64,000 bases of DNA from Adineta vaga (GCA_021613535.1 CP075495.1:11904001-11968000), one strand, 5' to 3'; shown: positions 1 to 13,488, counted from the stretch's first letter. The notes: a model not told the origin generated them from the letters alone. Numbers and translations are program-made.

Positions 1-2395
1 CACCACTCTTAATGATCTAAATTTCTAACTTTGATCTGCTCATTCAAATCTTGCTATAGAACTTTCTCTCTCCCAAAAACAAAATACGATCATGTCGTTG
101 AATACAAACAATCTATCAACACATGAATTTTTAATCTTTTCATAGACAACATTCCAAAAAAGAATGTATGTTGCTACATAATACTATCACAACACACACA
201 CACCCTAGGCTATTCATTGCGATGAAATGGATATTTGATTTCATAGAAGTATCACAATAACAAATGTAGAAGAAACGATTTGATTTTTCTGAAAAATCTC
301 TACATATGTCAAATAGACATACATTTGATCTCAGCTGGATATCTAATTGTGAATGAACATGAGAAAAGAAACGAAAGAAAGATGAACATTGAACATATTT
401 GTTTTGATTGTAAATGAGAATATGACTGTAAAAACACGACTGTCGTCCTTCTGTCTGTTTAAACACAGTAGGTATTCAATATTCTTCATTGATCACAATA
501 GGAAATCTAATTGATGACAACAGACAGACAGATAGACAGACAGACTGATAGATAGATAATATGTATATAAGAAAAGTATTATTTTTGCTTGCCGAATCCG
601 ATCGATTGATCGATTCATTGAAAAGACGAAGATGTTCGGTTGTCTATCAATCAGTCAATCAGTCAGTCAGTCATTGTAACGATCACATTGTTTTTAATCT
701 TTTAATAACAAGGAAAAAGATTTTCTTTTCTCTTGAAGTCGTGCAACAATATCGCTCGATTAGTTTTTATTGTCATTTGACTGAGTTCATTTTGATGAGA
801 TTTTCTTCTTTTTCGTTGTCAAATTGAAACGTTCAATCAAGTGTGACAAACATGTTCAATAAAGAAATGACAGAGAAATGGCTTGTTTCAATTTTGGATT
901 TAAATACACGCGTCATTACTCACTGAACTCATTTGATATGCACATACATAAAGAACAAATGAAAGATGAGCGGATTCGTTTTTTTCTTCTTGTACATTTC
1001 AACATACAGGTGCAGGAAATACGTTCAAAATGACTAGTTGATGATAGTCTGAAGGCTATATGAACAAATTCATTTGGAATAACATCAAACAGACATTAAA
1101 CAAGAGAGAAAAAACTTTATTCATACTGGGAATATGTTCAGTCATTGTTCATAGATATCCTTAAGTGTTCTACTCGGAAGAATGATATGTTTTTCTTTCT
1201 TCTCTTTTAATGACCTTGTTATTCCATAAGTATTCATTGAATATCTACTTCCTTGACAAAACTAATTTTTTCAATAGAAAATAGTCTGTTGTCACATCAA
1301 TGAACAGCAGTAGACATATGTACTAATGAGTTGTTCACACCTGTATGAGAGACGCCGAGACATCGACAAAGTACCGTTTGATCGTATATACACATACATA
1401 CATTTTATGTATATAAATAGCTTAGTTCTTTCGTTCTAATCTCTTTTTTCATTCATGTTTGTTGTCAAACAATTGACAATCGAGAAATGTATCGATCAAA
1501 ACGAAAGAAACCAGAGATCATTTACAACAATTTTGATTTCTTTAACTAAAAGAAAAAAGTTAAATTTGATAGATGACAGAGACATGATGTCAAGGATCTA
1601 AAACATCATTTCAATCATGTATATAAACATACACACACATTATTTATGTTTGTGACAAAGACACACAAAAAAATGCACAAATAGCCTTGAGCTTTTCACT
1701 CTTTTGCATGTTTATATAAATTCTTCGAAAGTTTTTTTACTCGTCGCCTGTTTATTCAACAGATGTGCTTCTAATTGTGATCGAGGCGTGTATATATTGA
1801 ACGAGAATAAGGAGGAGATTGAACAAAAAAAGGAAATAGCAAAAACAAGACATTGACAAACACGCACATGTATGCACACGCGCGCACGGAAATCGTTAAT
1901 TTTAGACAACGAGAAATCGCCCTAAAGCTTCATTCCACTTTATGTCTAAACAGTGACATATATACATCGAAGAATAAAGGTCAATATAGTATTTAATGTT
2001 GTTATTAATAGACATTCAAGCATTTTCTTCCTATTGTAATCTTTAAATATTCTAAAGAAAGAAATCTGACATAATTATATGTCCGAAAGAAGATAGTCAC
2101 TATTGTATGAAATTTGACTCGAGATCGATGTATTCTTTTGTTAAGAACATTAAAATTCAACCTTGAAAAAGTATATTAAAACATTGATGCATGCATCAAA
2201 GGATTTCCGTTTATAATTCATTTTTCTTCTCATGGAAAAAGAATTCTTTTATTATTCTTACTATAAAAACTCACACACACATACATACATACACATAGTT
2301 AGTGACTTGTTCAACAAAGCAAAAAGAAAACGAATAATTATTGCACCCAAGCAAAAAATAGATATAAATTAACTCTTTCTTTCTTCTTCTTCTTC
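1..2395. other. Non-coding flank, no gene seen
   Basis: About 2.4 kb lying 3' of the minus-strand leucine-rich-repeat gene. Open frames here are short, low-complexity and not linked by splice signals. The stretch is AT-rich with CA/TA runs and a tetranucleotide microsatellite (listed separately). I see no tRNA, rRNA or transposon signature. It could hold an untranslated region or the regulatory DNA of a gene outside the window. Confidence 0.6.
521..673. repeat. Paired tetranucleotide microsatellites
   Basis: Bases 521-558 are built from CAGA and GATA units. Bases 648-673 are built from TCAA/TCAG units. They are separated by about 90 bp of unique sequence. CAGA and TCAG blocks on one strand are not perfect complements, so I do not claim a hairpin. 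This looks like ordinary simple-sequence DNA. Confidence 0.7.
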
Positions 2396-5106
2396 TCATA
2401 TTAGAATATGTGTTCTTGATGGATGTATTTGACAATTATATACAGATGGGATTTGTTGATAAACATGATAAGAATCACTTGCAACTTGACTTGTGTCAGT
2501 TGATGAATGTATTGAACATTCACTTGTGTCACAACTTTGTTGTTGTTGTTGTGGTTGTGGATAACTGATAATATTTAATGGACGATAGAATATCGATGAA
2601 TGTCCTGGTGGATGATAGAATGTATTTGTAGGTAATTTTTCAATTGAATTTGATATTGGTGGACTAGGCGATAGACGATGTATACGCCAACAACAGAAAA
2701 CAATCAAAACAAGACAAACGAAGATTGCACCAAGAAAAATTCCACCAAGAAGAAAGAAAAATTGTACAGATTGTTGATTCTCGGGATTATTCGATGAGAC
2801 AATTAATGATGATGTTGATGTTTTCATTTGTTCTAATTGAATATTACGACAATATTTATTATGTCGAATATTTAAACATATCATATAGATTGAAGAAAAT
2901 TCTTTCAAATAATCTTTGATATCAAGTTCAATTGAACGTTGTTCACCATCAATTAATCGTTGTAAAATAACACGACGTGTATTTTCATCATAAATTTGTA
3001 AATGAATATATCGTGGTAATGTTAACAACATGTATTCCCATGTTATAGTTAACATACCATTTGGATTATAAGATATATCATTGATAACTAATTCATCAAA
3101 TGACGATGATGGTATTGTTGTAGTTTTAATGGATGTTGATGATTGTATAGTTGTTGATCTACATAAAAGAAATAACCTTGAGAAATGATCCCGAAAGGGA
3201 ATTAAAATCAAACATGCGAAGAAAATGACAAAGCTTATATAATATGATTAGAGGTAGAGAAAACGGAAATTTTCTAATATATTTATATATGATAGACAGA
3301 TTAATCAAAGGTCGAATAATATTTTTCAGATTGAATAATATCTTATTTCCTCTTTCCGGTTATTAGTCTTCTTTGAACAAAAAAAACTTACTTTAAATCA
3401 AAATTTTTTCTTCGATCTTGACATTTAGAATATTCATTGTCTTTACAAATCATATCTTGTTCATCAATGATTGTCAATTGTTTTCCGGTAAGTTTCATTG
3501 GTGTTGCACATGTCCATTGAAGAAATTTAATTAAATCATAATCATAATTTTTAATTAACCATTGTTTTAACCATTTCAATTGACAATTACAATGTAATGG
3601 ATTACCAGTAAAACCGATAGTTTTTAAATTTTTATATTGATATAAATCATCTCGATTTAACGTACAGATTTGATTTGAACTAAGATCAATATCGGTTAAT
3701 TTCGATGAATTGAAATCTTTTCCAAAGAAATTTGGTATCGAAGATAAATGATTACGTTGTAAATCAATAGATATTAATGAAGATTTTAAATTGTAAAGAA
3801 ATCTATCAGGTAATTCTTTGAAATTATTTGATGATAATTTTAATCGTTGAAGTGAAAGAAATGCTGAGAATGGATTATTCTCAACATAAATTCGAGTTAA
3901 ATTACAATTTTGTAAAGATAATTCAATTAATTTGTTTTCTAAACCAGCAAAAATCGTTTTTGAAAGATTCAATTGATTGTTTCGATCTAAATTTAAGATT
4001 TCTAATGAATTTAAATCGTCAAATGGTTGTTGATTCAATTGAAATTGTAAACGATTACGTGCTAAATTTAAATAAGTTAAATATTTCAAACCCGATAAGG
4101 ATTTATTTGTTAAATAATTCAAATCATTGCCTTGTAAAGATAAATAAGAAAGTTTTCCATTGGTTTGAAATAAATTTTCCGGTAGAAATGTTAAACGATT
4201 GAAATCAAGATTTAATTCTTTTAAATTGTTTAATATGGATAAGAAAGTTAATTGTAATGAATTAATTTCATTATTTTGCAAAGATAATTTTTCTAATGAT
4301 AATAAATTTTCGAAGAAATTCTTTTCTATGATTTGAATACCATTCGATGATAGATCAAGTAATTTTAGATTCTTTGAAAGAAATGTTTGTTTTAAATAAT
4401 GAAAATTATTTTGACTTAATGTTAAAATTTCTAAATTTAAAAGATATTTTGTTAAATCTAACCAGATATGATCATTTAATTGATTATGATCAAGATGTAG
4501 AGAACGAAGATTATGTAACGAATGAAATGCATCAGATTCAATTTGTTTTATATTAGATTTAATAATAGATAATTCTTCGAGTTTACGATATTTAATAAAG
4601 GTATGATTGAAAAGAATAGTTAAATTAAGATTGATTAATTTTAATGAACGTAAATTAATTAAATTGGATTTAATAGCTTGTGGAATTTCATGAACAAAAT
4701 TTGAATCAAATTCAATAATTAATTCTTCAAGATAATTTGCTAATTCAATGAATGCATGTGAATCTATTGAACGAATTTTATTCCCAGAAAGATTCAGACG
4801 TTTTACACGAAGACCTTGAAAAGCATTTTGAGAAATAGAAGATATTTGGTTATCATTTAAAACAAGTTCATCATAAACTGTATTGGTTGTACGAGAAAAA
4901 TTTGGAATATCATTTAATTGTTTTCGACCACAATGTATATAACTAAAAACATAAGATATATTTTAACAATAGGATTGAGTTTTACAGAATTCAAATTAAT
5001 CTTACTTTGTATTATCTTGTCGAATACCGGCTTGACAAATCGTTTGAAAATCTATTTGACAATAATGAATAGGGATAAGAGTCATTAAGATCAATTGAAT
5101 ATACAT
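2396..5106 (-). CDS. Leucine-rich-repeat single-pass membrane protein
   Basis: Three exons: 5106-5006, 4942-3392 and 3158-2396, with phases that join cleanly into about 804 residues. The ATG opens a hydrophobic signal peptide (MYIQLILMTLIPIHYC). Next comes a long array of leucine-rich repeats with LxxLxLxxN cores, roughly residues 60-480. A C-terminal LRR cap follows (NPLHCNCQLKWLKQW, closing cysteines near CATP and MICK). A region of about 90 residues with TITWEY and YMICL resembles a fibronectin III fold. A transmembrane helix lies near residues 681-705, and the tail of about 100 residues is Gln/Ser-rich. The layout is that of extracellular LRR adhesion or receptor proteins in the Slit/LRIG/connectin style. 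The ligand is unknown. The FN3-like assignment is tentative. Confidence 0.85.
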
Positions 5107-8100
5107 TTTCTTCGTCGTTTTCTATTTTAAATCTAAAAGAATTTCAAACAGCTGCTGAATGATCAATGGATCATTAACAAAAATAAAAAAGTCAAAAAGA
5201 CCATCTGGCTTAACGTTCAACAACATAGAATATCGGATGTGTTGAAACTTTTTTTTTATCTCACCTTTATTACTGATTAGATTTACTCGACTAGTAGCAA
5301 CGATCTTTTCGAGAAGTGTTGAAGTATGTAGAGAGAAAATACAGCAGCTCGTTGAGTGATATTTGATTTCAAAGTGAACACGCTTTTTCTTTTCTCTCCT
5401 TCTCGCACGTTCAACGAGCGCGAAAGAAAGAGAAAAAATGCAATTGGCTTCTCTCCCTTTTCTTCTCTCTTTGCTCCATTCTTTCACTCTCTTTCTCTCT
5501 ATTGCTATCTTAAGAAAGAGAAAATAAGATCTATGTATATGTACAAAACACTACATACGTCGTCGCCATGTTTTACATCATCATCATTCGGAAAAAAAAA
5601 GAATAGATAGGTGACACCCTGGTTGTCTACACCCATCGATCATTATAAATGGTATCCCGCCACCAACTGATCTCTGATCTTTTCTAGGCTAATATATACA
5701 TCTCTTACACAATCAAATCGGATTCTTTCGAAAGGTCATTAGCAGGTGTACCATATGATCGGCATTTGATACGCAAAAGAAGAAAAAGAATAAATATAGT
5801 TAGAAAGAAGCTCATATATCTTCGTGAAAACTAGATGAAATATGGATGATGATGATGATGATGGTGGTGTTGAACTATGTTAAGATGAAACAAAAAAAAA
5901 ATGAGAGAGAAAAATGAATAGAAGAACGACATATACACATTCCATCTCATTAATTTTGTGCTTTTGCATCTCATGAGAATAGGGTCTCTGTAATTTTCTT
6001 GTAATCGTATGTCGTACGGTCACTCTTCTCCAGTTAACTACCAGGAACAATAGACAAAAGAATGAGCAGAATACATGATGAATTTCAAGTTGCAATACAC
6101 TTACGTCAACTGTCACTTCAATTAGAAATGCTGTTCACCCATTCTTGCCCTTTCTCTCTCTCTCTCTCATTTTCTCTCTTTTTTGGCTTTCGAGACATAT
6201 TGCTCGAAGAAAAAAAAATTAGATTCTCACAGTAGGAGATATGTTCTTTCAATTGTAGGAAGTTTATATGTAGTCCGGATGTATATAGCTAGATATACAT
6301 GTGTGCATGTTTAAATGAGAACAATAGAGGAACAAATTGTTCTCAACAATCGAAAGATGTACATCAACGATAGAATATCACAACAGTGATAATGATAAGG
6401 CCAATACAATCATTTCCGTATCGTGAATAGTTGACATCTCCATCTCGTTATGTCTTGTCTTGTCTACTTGAATATGATGTGACGCTTTGAGACTAATGAT
6501 CGAATGACTTGATAAGCAAACATTATGCCTTCAAGCTACTACTTTCCTACCAGAAAGAGTCATTCAACGATCAGTTATACAGTTGTCATGAGAATAATCT
6601 ATGATGCAGAGAAATGTTCGCTGTTTCTATATGTAAATGTGTCCATGTCATCAATTGATAATTGATTGTTTTCTCGCCGTAAAAATTTGATTTTCTCACA
6701 CCATCCATCGTGTTCAGGTGTGAACAAATTTCATTTTGTTTTCACGTGAAATTGTGAGCAAGCTGTTGATGTAGAGGAATGACAAATCAATTCTCTTAGG
6801 GATGACACGAAAAATGAAAATGAATTGTTATAAGAAATAAAATGGTATAAATAACATCTTAGATAAAGAATTATTGATAAATAGTTAAAGATCTTTAAAA
6901 CGAATTTTGCCGTTAGCTGACCTCCTTTTGATGATTATCACCTAAGATATGGCAAAGTGTGCGTGAATATAAGTATGTTTCATCTAGCACTCGTGCATTA
7001 CCATCGTCTGCAATTAGACAAGAGCAAAAAATAAAAAAGCAGTTCACCTTATCTATATCTTTTCATGTACGTATGTGTGTGTAAAATAACGAAATGAACG
7101 AACCCAATGATCACAAGTCGGTCTTTTGATTATGATAATATTATAAGCAGGCATGCGCGTGTTCTTATACTACAAACAATATCATAAATCTATGTCTATA
7201 GTTCATTAGTGAAAACCAGAAGCCTTATACTTTCTTTGGTCAGTTATGGGAGTAAGAAATAAGTTTAATTGATCGATTTTCTTTTTTTTCATCCATATCG
7301 AGTATCTCTCCATTCCAATTTCCTGACATGTCGTCTCGAGTTGACTGCTTTATATATCTCATTAATAATGTTCTTTCTTCATCAGTCTGACAAATGACTT
7401 AAAAAGAAAATGCATTCGATGAGATGACCATAGTCGTTTAAGATTAAAAAGAAAAAAGAAATGAATTGATGAATTGGAAGAAAACCTGAGAGAAACAATG
7501 TCATATATTGATGTTCACGTGCTATCTGTATGAATGTCTCGGTTTTAATATTGATAGCTGATCAAAAAATGTTACGTCGGAACGATTTTCTTTAACGTCA
7601 TCATGTTAGAATTCATTGATTTTCCATTTTCTTGTCTTCATGCTGAGATGATCAAACCGTGAAAGAAAGACATTAGCCATGCCATCTTTACAAAAGTTAA
7701 AAGAATAATTCATTTGAATTCATTTTAACAGATTTCTTTCTTTTCATTCTTTGCTAGTGTTAATTACTTTGAAAGAAAGAAAGAAATGAATCTGCTTAAC
7801 AATCATCGATTGTATTCAACATCATAATCAATTCCTCCTTTTTCTTTTCTTTTTTTGTTTTTAAAATGGATATTCAAAATGCTAAATGTTCTTCAATGAA
7901 GATGAAATTTGCAATTATGTCATTGGAATCGAGAAAAAAGAAGTTTCACGCTGTTATATTTAAGAACACTCGATAAATCCACTTCATTCTCATGTCAATT
8001 GACAGCAAGAAGAGTTCATTTTATATCTTGAAAAAAAACAATCTATTTTTTTGACAGATAAGACAGAACAATTAACCTTGGAAAATGAACTAATGAGAAT

Positions 8101-8205
8101 AAGCGCGAAATTTCTCTATAATCGAATAAAAGAAATTCTAATGAACTTATTGACTGGAATACAATAGAACATGTGTGAAATGTAGATATCTGGATTATTG
8201 AGCGA
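5107..8205. other. 3.1 kb divergent intergenic region
   Basis: Gap between the start codons of the minus-strand LRR gene and the plus-strand RIB43A gene, so it must contain both promoters. It holds a CT-rich tract near 6150-6180 and a short GAT-repeat run near 5842-5862. Open frames are short and low in complexity. I see no convincing exon, RNA gene or mobile element. It is the longest gene-free stretch in the window. Confidence 0.55.
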
Positions 8206-9604
8206 ATGTTCCTTCTGAATCTACCGCTTAATGTTAAAGAACAAGCTGCTATAGAAAGACGTCGTTGTGAAGAAAAAGAACGTTTATCACGAATTTTCAA
8301 TGTGAAATATCGAACTATAGGTGTAAGGTTTCATATCAAATGGAAACTATTTTGTAAATCAATATGTTCAGGTTGATAAAATAACCCTTAATAAACAAGT
8401 TCAAGAACGACAACGTTTAAAAGAACTCGAAAAACAACGAAATGATGCTTTTAGTAAATGAATATAATCTCTCTGGAAATAAATGAAAGTTTTCTTAGAT
8501 CGTGAAATGATTCGTAATGATTTGAAATTAATTCATCTCGAACAAGAAGAACTCTCGCAACAACGACAATGTGCACAGGAATTAAATGATTATCGTCGTT
8601 TGTATCAAAGACCAGAAGATACAAGAGAATGGGATTTGAATGATCCAGATCAATGGAAATATTTAACACCAGCACGAATCAATGATGACGATGCTCGCTT
8701 AGGTCCATCATCGGGTCAAATATTTGCTGGTGAAGATCTTCAACGGTTTGCACGAAAAAAAGCTCAACAGAAACAATTAAAGAATTATTTTGATATACAA
8801 GTAATCGTTGAATCACAGTTGAAAGACTTTTCATTTGAAATTTTCACAAAAGATAATGGCTAAAGCACGAAAAGATGAACAAGAACGTCTTGCAAATCAT
8901 TTGTATAATTGTAAACAATTAGAATTAGTTGAACGTGATCGAACATTAGAACAAATTGAAATTGAATGTCATCGAGCAATGGAAATAGCAACAAGAAATT
9001 ATAACGAAATACTTGTATTATACAGTTAAATTTACATAGAAATAAATAGAGATTTTACTAATTTTTTTCTCCATTAGGCAGATGAAACAAAATTTCGAAC
9101 AAATGAACAAAAACTACGTCAAACAGAAGAACAATTAGCTGAACTAGCTAATACAACTTTCAGTGATATGTTAACTGAAAATATCAAAGATATACTTGAT
9201 ACTCGTGGTCATATCATTGTTGACCGATGGAAAGGAATGACTAAAGATCAATTAGATGACATTCGTCAGCAACAAGTAGCACAAATTAATGAACGTCAAG
9301 TACGTGCTCATCAACTAATACTTTACTTTGTGTTGAAGATTTGATTTCTTTTTAGAAAATGAATAGTACACAAAGAAATTTCGATGAAATTTGGGGAAAA
9401 TATGCAAATGCAATTGCTAAACAAGCCACAATTGTTGAACAGAAACTTGAAGAAGATAATCGTCAATTTCGTCGCCATCTGGATAATGAAAATCATTCTC
9501 TTGCTAAAAGACAACATGAATATCAACACGATCTGAATACAAATTTGTATCGTTCTGCACCGACTGCTGCTTTTTACGAACAATTTAGTACGACTAGCCG
9601 ATAA
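8206..9604 (+). CDS. RIB43A-family ciliary microtubule protein (RIBC1/2-like)
   Basis: Six exons: 8206-8322, 8372-8453, 8499-8800, 8853-9014, 9078-9299 and 9356-9604, joining in frame to 377 residues, the usual length for the family. The N-terminal core (LPLNVKEQAAIERRR, then RIFNVKYRTIG) is the family hallmark. A block REWDLNDPDQW...PARINDDDARLG then matches RIBC2-type proteins. The whole protein is charged and predicted coiled coil, with no membrane segment. RIB43A proteins are filamentous microtubule inner proteins of ciliary and flagellar doublets; function here is inferred from family. Introns are 45-63 nt. The first ATG was chosen because it directly precedes the conserved N-terminal motif. 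Confidence 0.9.
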
Positions 9605-10008
9605 AAATTCAAAATGAACTTCTAATATCTTGAATCATAACATAAAAGATCATTTTCGTTGTAAAGAATATTTGAAGTGTGTCAAAACAAATGTATAGAA
9701 TATTTAATTTTGTCTAACGAACGTACTTCATGTAATGACAGTGTGTGTATGTGAAAAAACACATCACCATAACAACGGTAAGTCTCGTATAGAACGTCAC
9801 ATAGAAAAAGAAGATATATTGGTGGCAGACAACTCATGCCTCCCCTTCTTTTTTTTACCGATCTTTGTTTTTTTCTTCCATTTTTTATGGTTTCTTTCAA
9901 AGATTGTTATGCGATTTTCTCTTCTAATCTACTCACACGTTGATATAAATCTCAAAATGACATTACTTTTCAAATCATTATATTCTAGATTTCTATTAAA
10001 ATATTTGA
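9605..10008. other. Intergenic spacer between RIB43A and GST genes
   Basis: About 400 bp between two same-strand genes. It must hold the 3' end of the RIB43A transcript and the GST promoter. Apart from T-rich runs near 9850-9890, nothing distinctive is visible. No canonical AATAAA follows the RIB43A stop closely. Confidence 0.5.
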
Positions 10009-10898
10009 ATGGATAAAAAAGCATCGATTATTCTCTATGGCCTAGCTGAATCAACATGCACGCAACGTGTCGTTGCAACGTTAACAGAAAAGGGATTGAG
10101 TTTTACACTACAATCAATCGATTTTATGGGTGGTGAACATAAAGTAAGATAGATATATAGAATGACGTTTATTTTTCGAAGATACATCTTTTGTTTTACA
10201 GACTGCAACTTATTTGGAAGAAAAGCAACCATTCGGTGTTATTCCTGTATTGATTGATGAAAATGGTTTTAAAGTTTATGGTTGAATTTAGTTTTCTGAT
10301 AATAAATGAAATATAATATTAATTTTATTTGTAGAATCACGAGCTATTTGTCGATATCTCGAAATGAAATATAAAGGCAAAGGTACGGAATTAATACCAA
10401 CAAAAGATCCAAAAGCTCAAGGTCTATTTGAACAAGCTGCATCTGTTGAAATCTCTTATTTTGATCCATACGCTAGTGGTATTGTGATGGAACGAGTTTT
10501 TAAAAAGTGATTTCAATTTGTAACTATTAAATGATGTTATTTATTGTTTTTAGAATGAAAGGTCTTGGTGATGCTGATGAAGCAAAAGTAACATCATTCA
10601 AAAAAGAACTCAGTACAAAATTAGATGTCTACGAAAAGATTTTAACAAAACAACCATATTTAGCTGGTGAAGTAAGGATTCTTTAATATTTTTTTTTCTC
10701 GAATAGTTGAATCTGATTATGGAATCTTTTTTAATCATTTATAGACTTTTACTTTGGCAGATTTATTTCATTTACCTTATGGTGCATGGCTTGTCAAACT
10801 TGGAGAAGGTAATTTGTTCGAATCTCGAACATGTTAAAGCATGGTGGAATAAAATTACAGCACGAACATCATGGAAAACAGTTCAAGCAATGCAATAA
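10009..10898 (+). CDS. Glutathione S-transferase, phi-class-like, frame broken near C-terminus
   Basis: Exons 10009-10143, 10202-10280, 10335-10506, 10554-10671 and 10745 onward. The N-terminal thioredoxin-like domain has STCTQRV (candidate catalytic Ser/Cys region), QPFGVIPVL (cis-Pro) and the glutathione-binding ESRAICRYLE. The C-terminal domain shows LFEQAASVE, FDPYASG and FTLADLFHLPYG. These motifs match the phi-type GSTs of plants and fungi better than the usual animal classes. The last exon reads in one frame to ...FESRTC and a stop at 10835-10837. The conserved tail (HVKAWWNKITAR...TVQAM) continues in another frame to the stop at 10896-10898. Compared with the family, two bases are missing near 10830. 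This could be a real lesion, an allele or a sequence error. GSTs conjugate glutathione to electrophiles in the cytosol. Confidence 0.85.
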
Positions 10899-11243
10899 TA
10901 TTACCAGTGAAAACATTTACATTTCTCTATCTTTCGGAATTTCACTTAACTATAAAATATTAAAAACATAGTTTTTTACATTTTAGCCTATCTTACAAAC
11001 AAAATATCACTCATAATTCATTTGAACGATAATGTATCCACTATAGAGAATGATAGATTTTGTTTATATATTTCTTTCAATATTTAAAAAAAAACTTTGT
11101 TCTTTTTCTTATCACAAACGAAAAAAAAATAACTCGAAATGATTGTTAAAAGAAAACTTTCTCTCAATCGTAACAAATATACAATGATACTGTATATGAA
11201 CGTCTTTCTATCACAGTAAGCTTCGTTCCTTTGTTTTCTTTTG
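10899..11243. other. Convergent 3' spacer
   Basis: About 345 bp between the 3' end of the GST gene (plus) and the 3' end of the unrecognised minus-strand gene. AT-rich, presumably the two 3' untranslated regions. An ATTAAA hexamer about 60 bp after the GST end could serve as a poly(A) signal. Confidence 0.5.
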
Positions 11244-13488
11244 TCACTTTTCAAAGTCCATGACTATTATTTTTTCACATGCTTTTCCACTTGTATTAGC
11301 TGGTAAATCATCAACAGCATATTGAATCTCAGAATATAATGATAAATCATCTCCTTGATTTTCCATACGTTTATTTTGTTCAACCAATAATTTGTCATGA
11401 TCAGATTGTTCATGACGATGTTTTTCAACCTTTTCAATCCAAGTAAATATACGTATTGATTTTTGTTGATCAACATCCAATTCTACTGATGGATTTTCTA
11501 TGGTTGAAAGATGATGTGATGCTATAAAAGCTAACTGAAGATTACTTGGATTGAAAGTTTTTGATTGTTTAAATGAATTTTGATGTTGTGATGTTAATGG
11601 TGATTGATGGTGTTGTTGAGAAGAATTGGCTGAAGTTGTTGGTGGATTTGGCGCGTGACTTCGACGAAGACGAACCAATGGTGTTGGAGGATTTGATGGT
11701 GGTAAAATTGTCGAAACAAGTTGTTGATGTGGAGGATATAAATATGGAGATTTAATACGATTATGTGAATGTTGATGCGTTGAATTATGTGATTGTTCGA
11801 CTGTTTGTGGAAGATTCGGATTTATTGACAATCGAAGAGCTGCTAGACGAGCTTGTATATCCGCATTTGATGCTACACGATGAGCTACTGTTGGTGTTGA
11901 TGGTGGTGGTTTTGGACGAGTTGGCAATGAATGATTAGTATTAGACAGACCGTTACTTGGCGGTGAATTTGTTGATGTATATCCATATGCAGCTTGAATA
12001 ACTTCTTCGGAACGTCGACGATATTTATCAATTTTTTGTTTCATTGGAGTTTTTATAGCATTACTCTGTCGACGTTGATAAAGTTGACCTAAATGAGAAT
12101 TCAATTTGCAAAAATATATTCTTAAAAAGTAACTATAAACATACCATGATTTGTTCGCTCTCTAGTTAATAATTCTGGTCCATGCGAAGATTCCATATGT
12201 GTCTGCGGTGGATTGGTTCGCTGTCGGCTTGAAGTTTTTAATGTTCGTTGTTGTTGGTGATGGTGGTGGTGCTGTTGTTGATTTGTATCACCTGAACTAC
12301 TTGAAAAACGAAAGTCAACTCCACTATCAGTTAGTTGTCTTTGAGATAATGTTATAGTTTGATTCATTCCATTTTTTTTACTGGCTCGTTGTGATCGACG
12401 ACTCAATGGTAATGGACTTGCATTGGTAATTTCTTCAAAATCTCCATGTGAATTCATGAAATTGTCTGTAGAACGTTTTCCAAATGCATTAAAAATAGAT
12501 GAAATCGATGCAGATGGAGTACAACCACTACTTTTTGGACTACCATTAACTAGCGGAGTTTTCGAGCGTGTACGTGAATGAAGTTCATCATGTGAATTAT
12601 TATATCGATCGATATTTCCTTTCGTATATCGTATTGTTGGTAGATGTGCATCATAGGATTCATTTGATGTGGGTTGAATACGATTACTTGGAAAGAAATT
12701 TGATCGATAAGATGTTGATACTAATTGATGTGCTGATGGCGAAACGTAACCAGAAGATTTACGAGTATTAGATACACTTAATTCAGCTGTCGTTTCAATT
12801 ATATCTTAACACAGGAAAATAAAAGTTTTATTAGATCTATTCGATTTTGTCTTTCATATAAACAGAACTAATTTGTACTAGAGAAAATTTTTTGAGAATG
12901 ATAAAATTATGTCCTAGTGGTTCAAAATAATCATTATTTTCTTTTGACAATTTGATGGATTTTTTTATTCTACATTCAGTTTTTATTTCAAATGAGAGAA
13001 TAACATTACGAACATATCCGACAGGCATTTGTGTTTGTACAATAATAGAATTTCATGAACGTAGGTGTAATATATGTAATTCTACGGATTCCACTTCTTT
13101 CTTTTTTTCTTTTTCTCTTCTCACCTCCCATTTTTTTTTTCTTCTCTAAACTATTCATCTAATCGTAATAATAATCTTTGTTTCAAAGTGATTTTTTTTC
13201 AATGACTCTAGTTTATTTTATTTAAATGGTTCAGGTGAAAAAGTTCATTGTCTTGTTTATTTTCATAATATTATCATATGAAAGATGAACAGAGCGAAAA
13301 AATTAATGGCGATGCCTTGATGTACAAGGTAATTTCTTTCGCAATCCTCAACAAGAACGTATGTTTTAACTGTTAAACTATTTCTAGTACTTACTATCTT
13401 GAAGTTTACCATCACTATTACTTCGTAAGATTTGATTAAGCAGCATATCTTTCTTACGCTTAATGATTGTTGAACAATTGTTCGGCAT
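11244..13488 (-). CDS. Unrecognised intrinsically disordered protein, 532 residues
   Basis: Three exons: 13488-13395, 12804-12145 and 12088-11244, in frame. I do not recognise a family. The N-terminus is basic (IIKRKKDMLLNQILR). Most of the rest is disordered and rich in Ser, Pro, His, Gln and Asn. It includes a poly-His/Gln tract near 12250-12280 and several PPS/PPP clusters. Two stretches look ordered: KIDKYRRRSEEVIQAAYGY, and the last 60 residues, which are charged and probably helical (FTWIEKVEKHRHEQSDHDKL). No signal peptide, membrane segment or catalytic motif is seen. The first intron (12805-13394, 590 nt) is about ten times the local norm. The first exon is supported only by frame and splice signals. 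Confidence 0.6.

Noticed and set aside
8043-8300. Reverse-strand frame over the start of RIB43A
   Set aside because: It overlaps the conserved first RIB43A exon on the other strand and shows no family features.
10782-10839. A 58-nt intron that would restore the GST frame
   Set aside because: It would delete conserved residues (the GAWLVKL...FESR segment and the HVK that follows) that are clearly present, so a small deletion is the better reading.
12837-13149. Short frames in the long intron of the disordered-protein gene
   Set aside because: No splice signals connect them in phase with the flanking exons, and they lack recognisable features.
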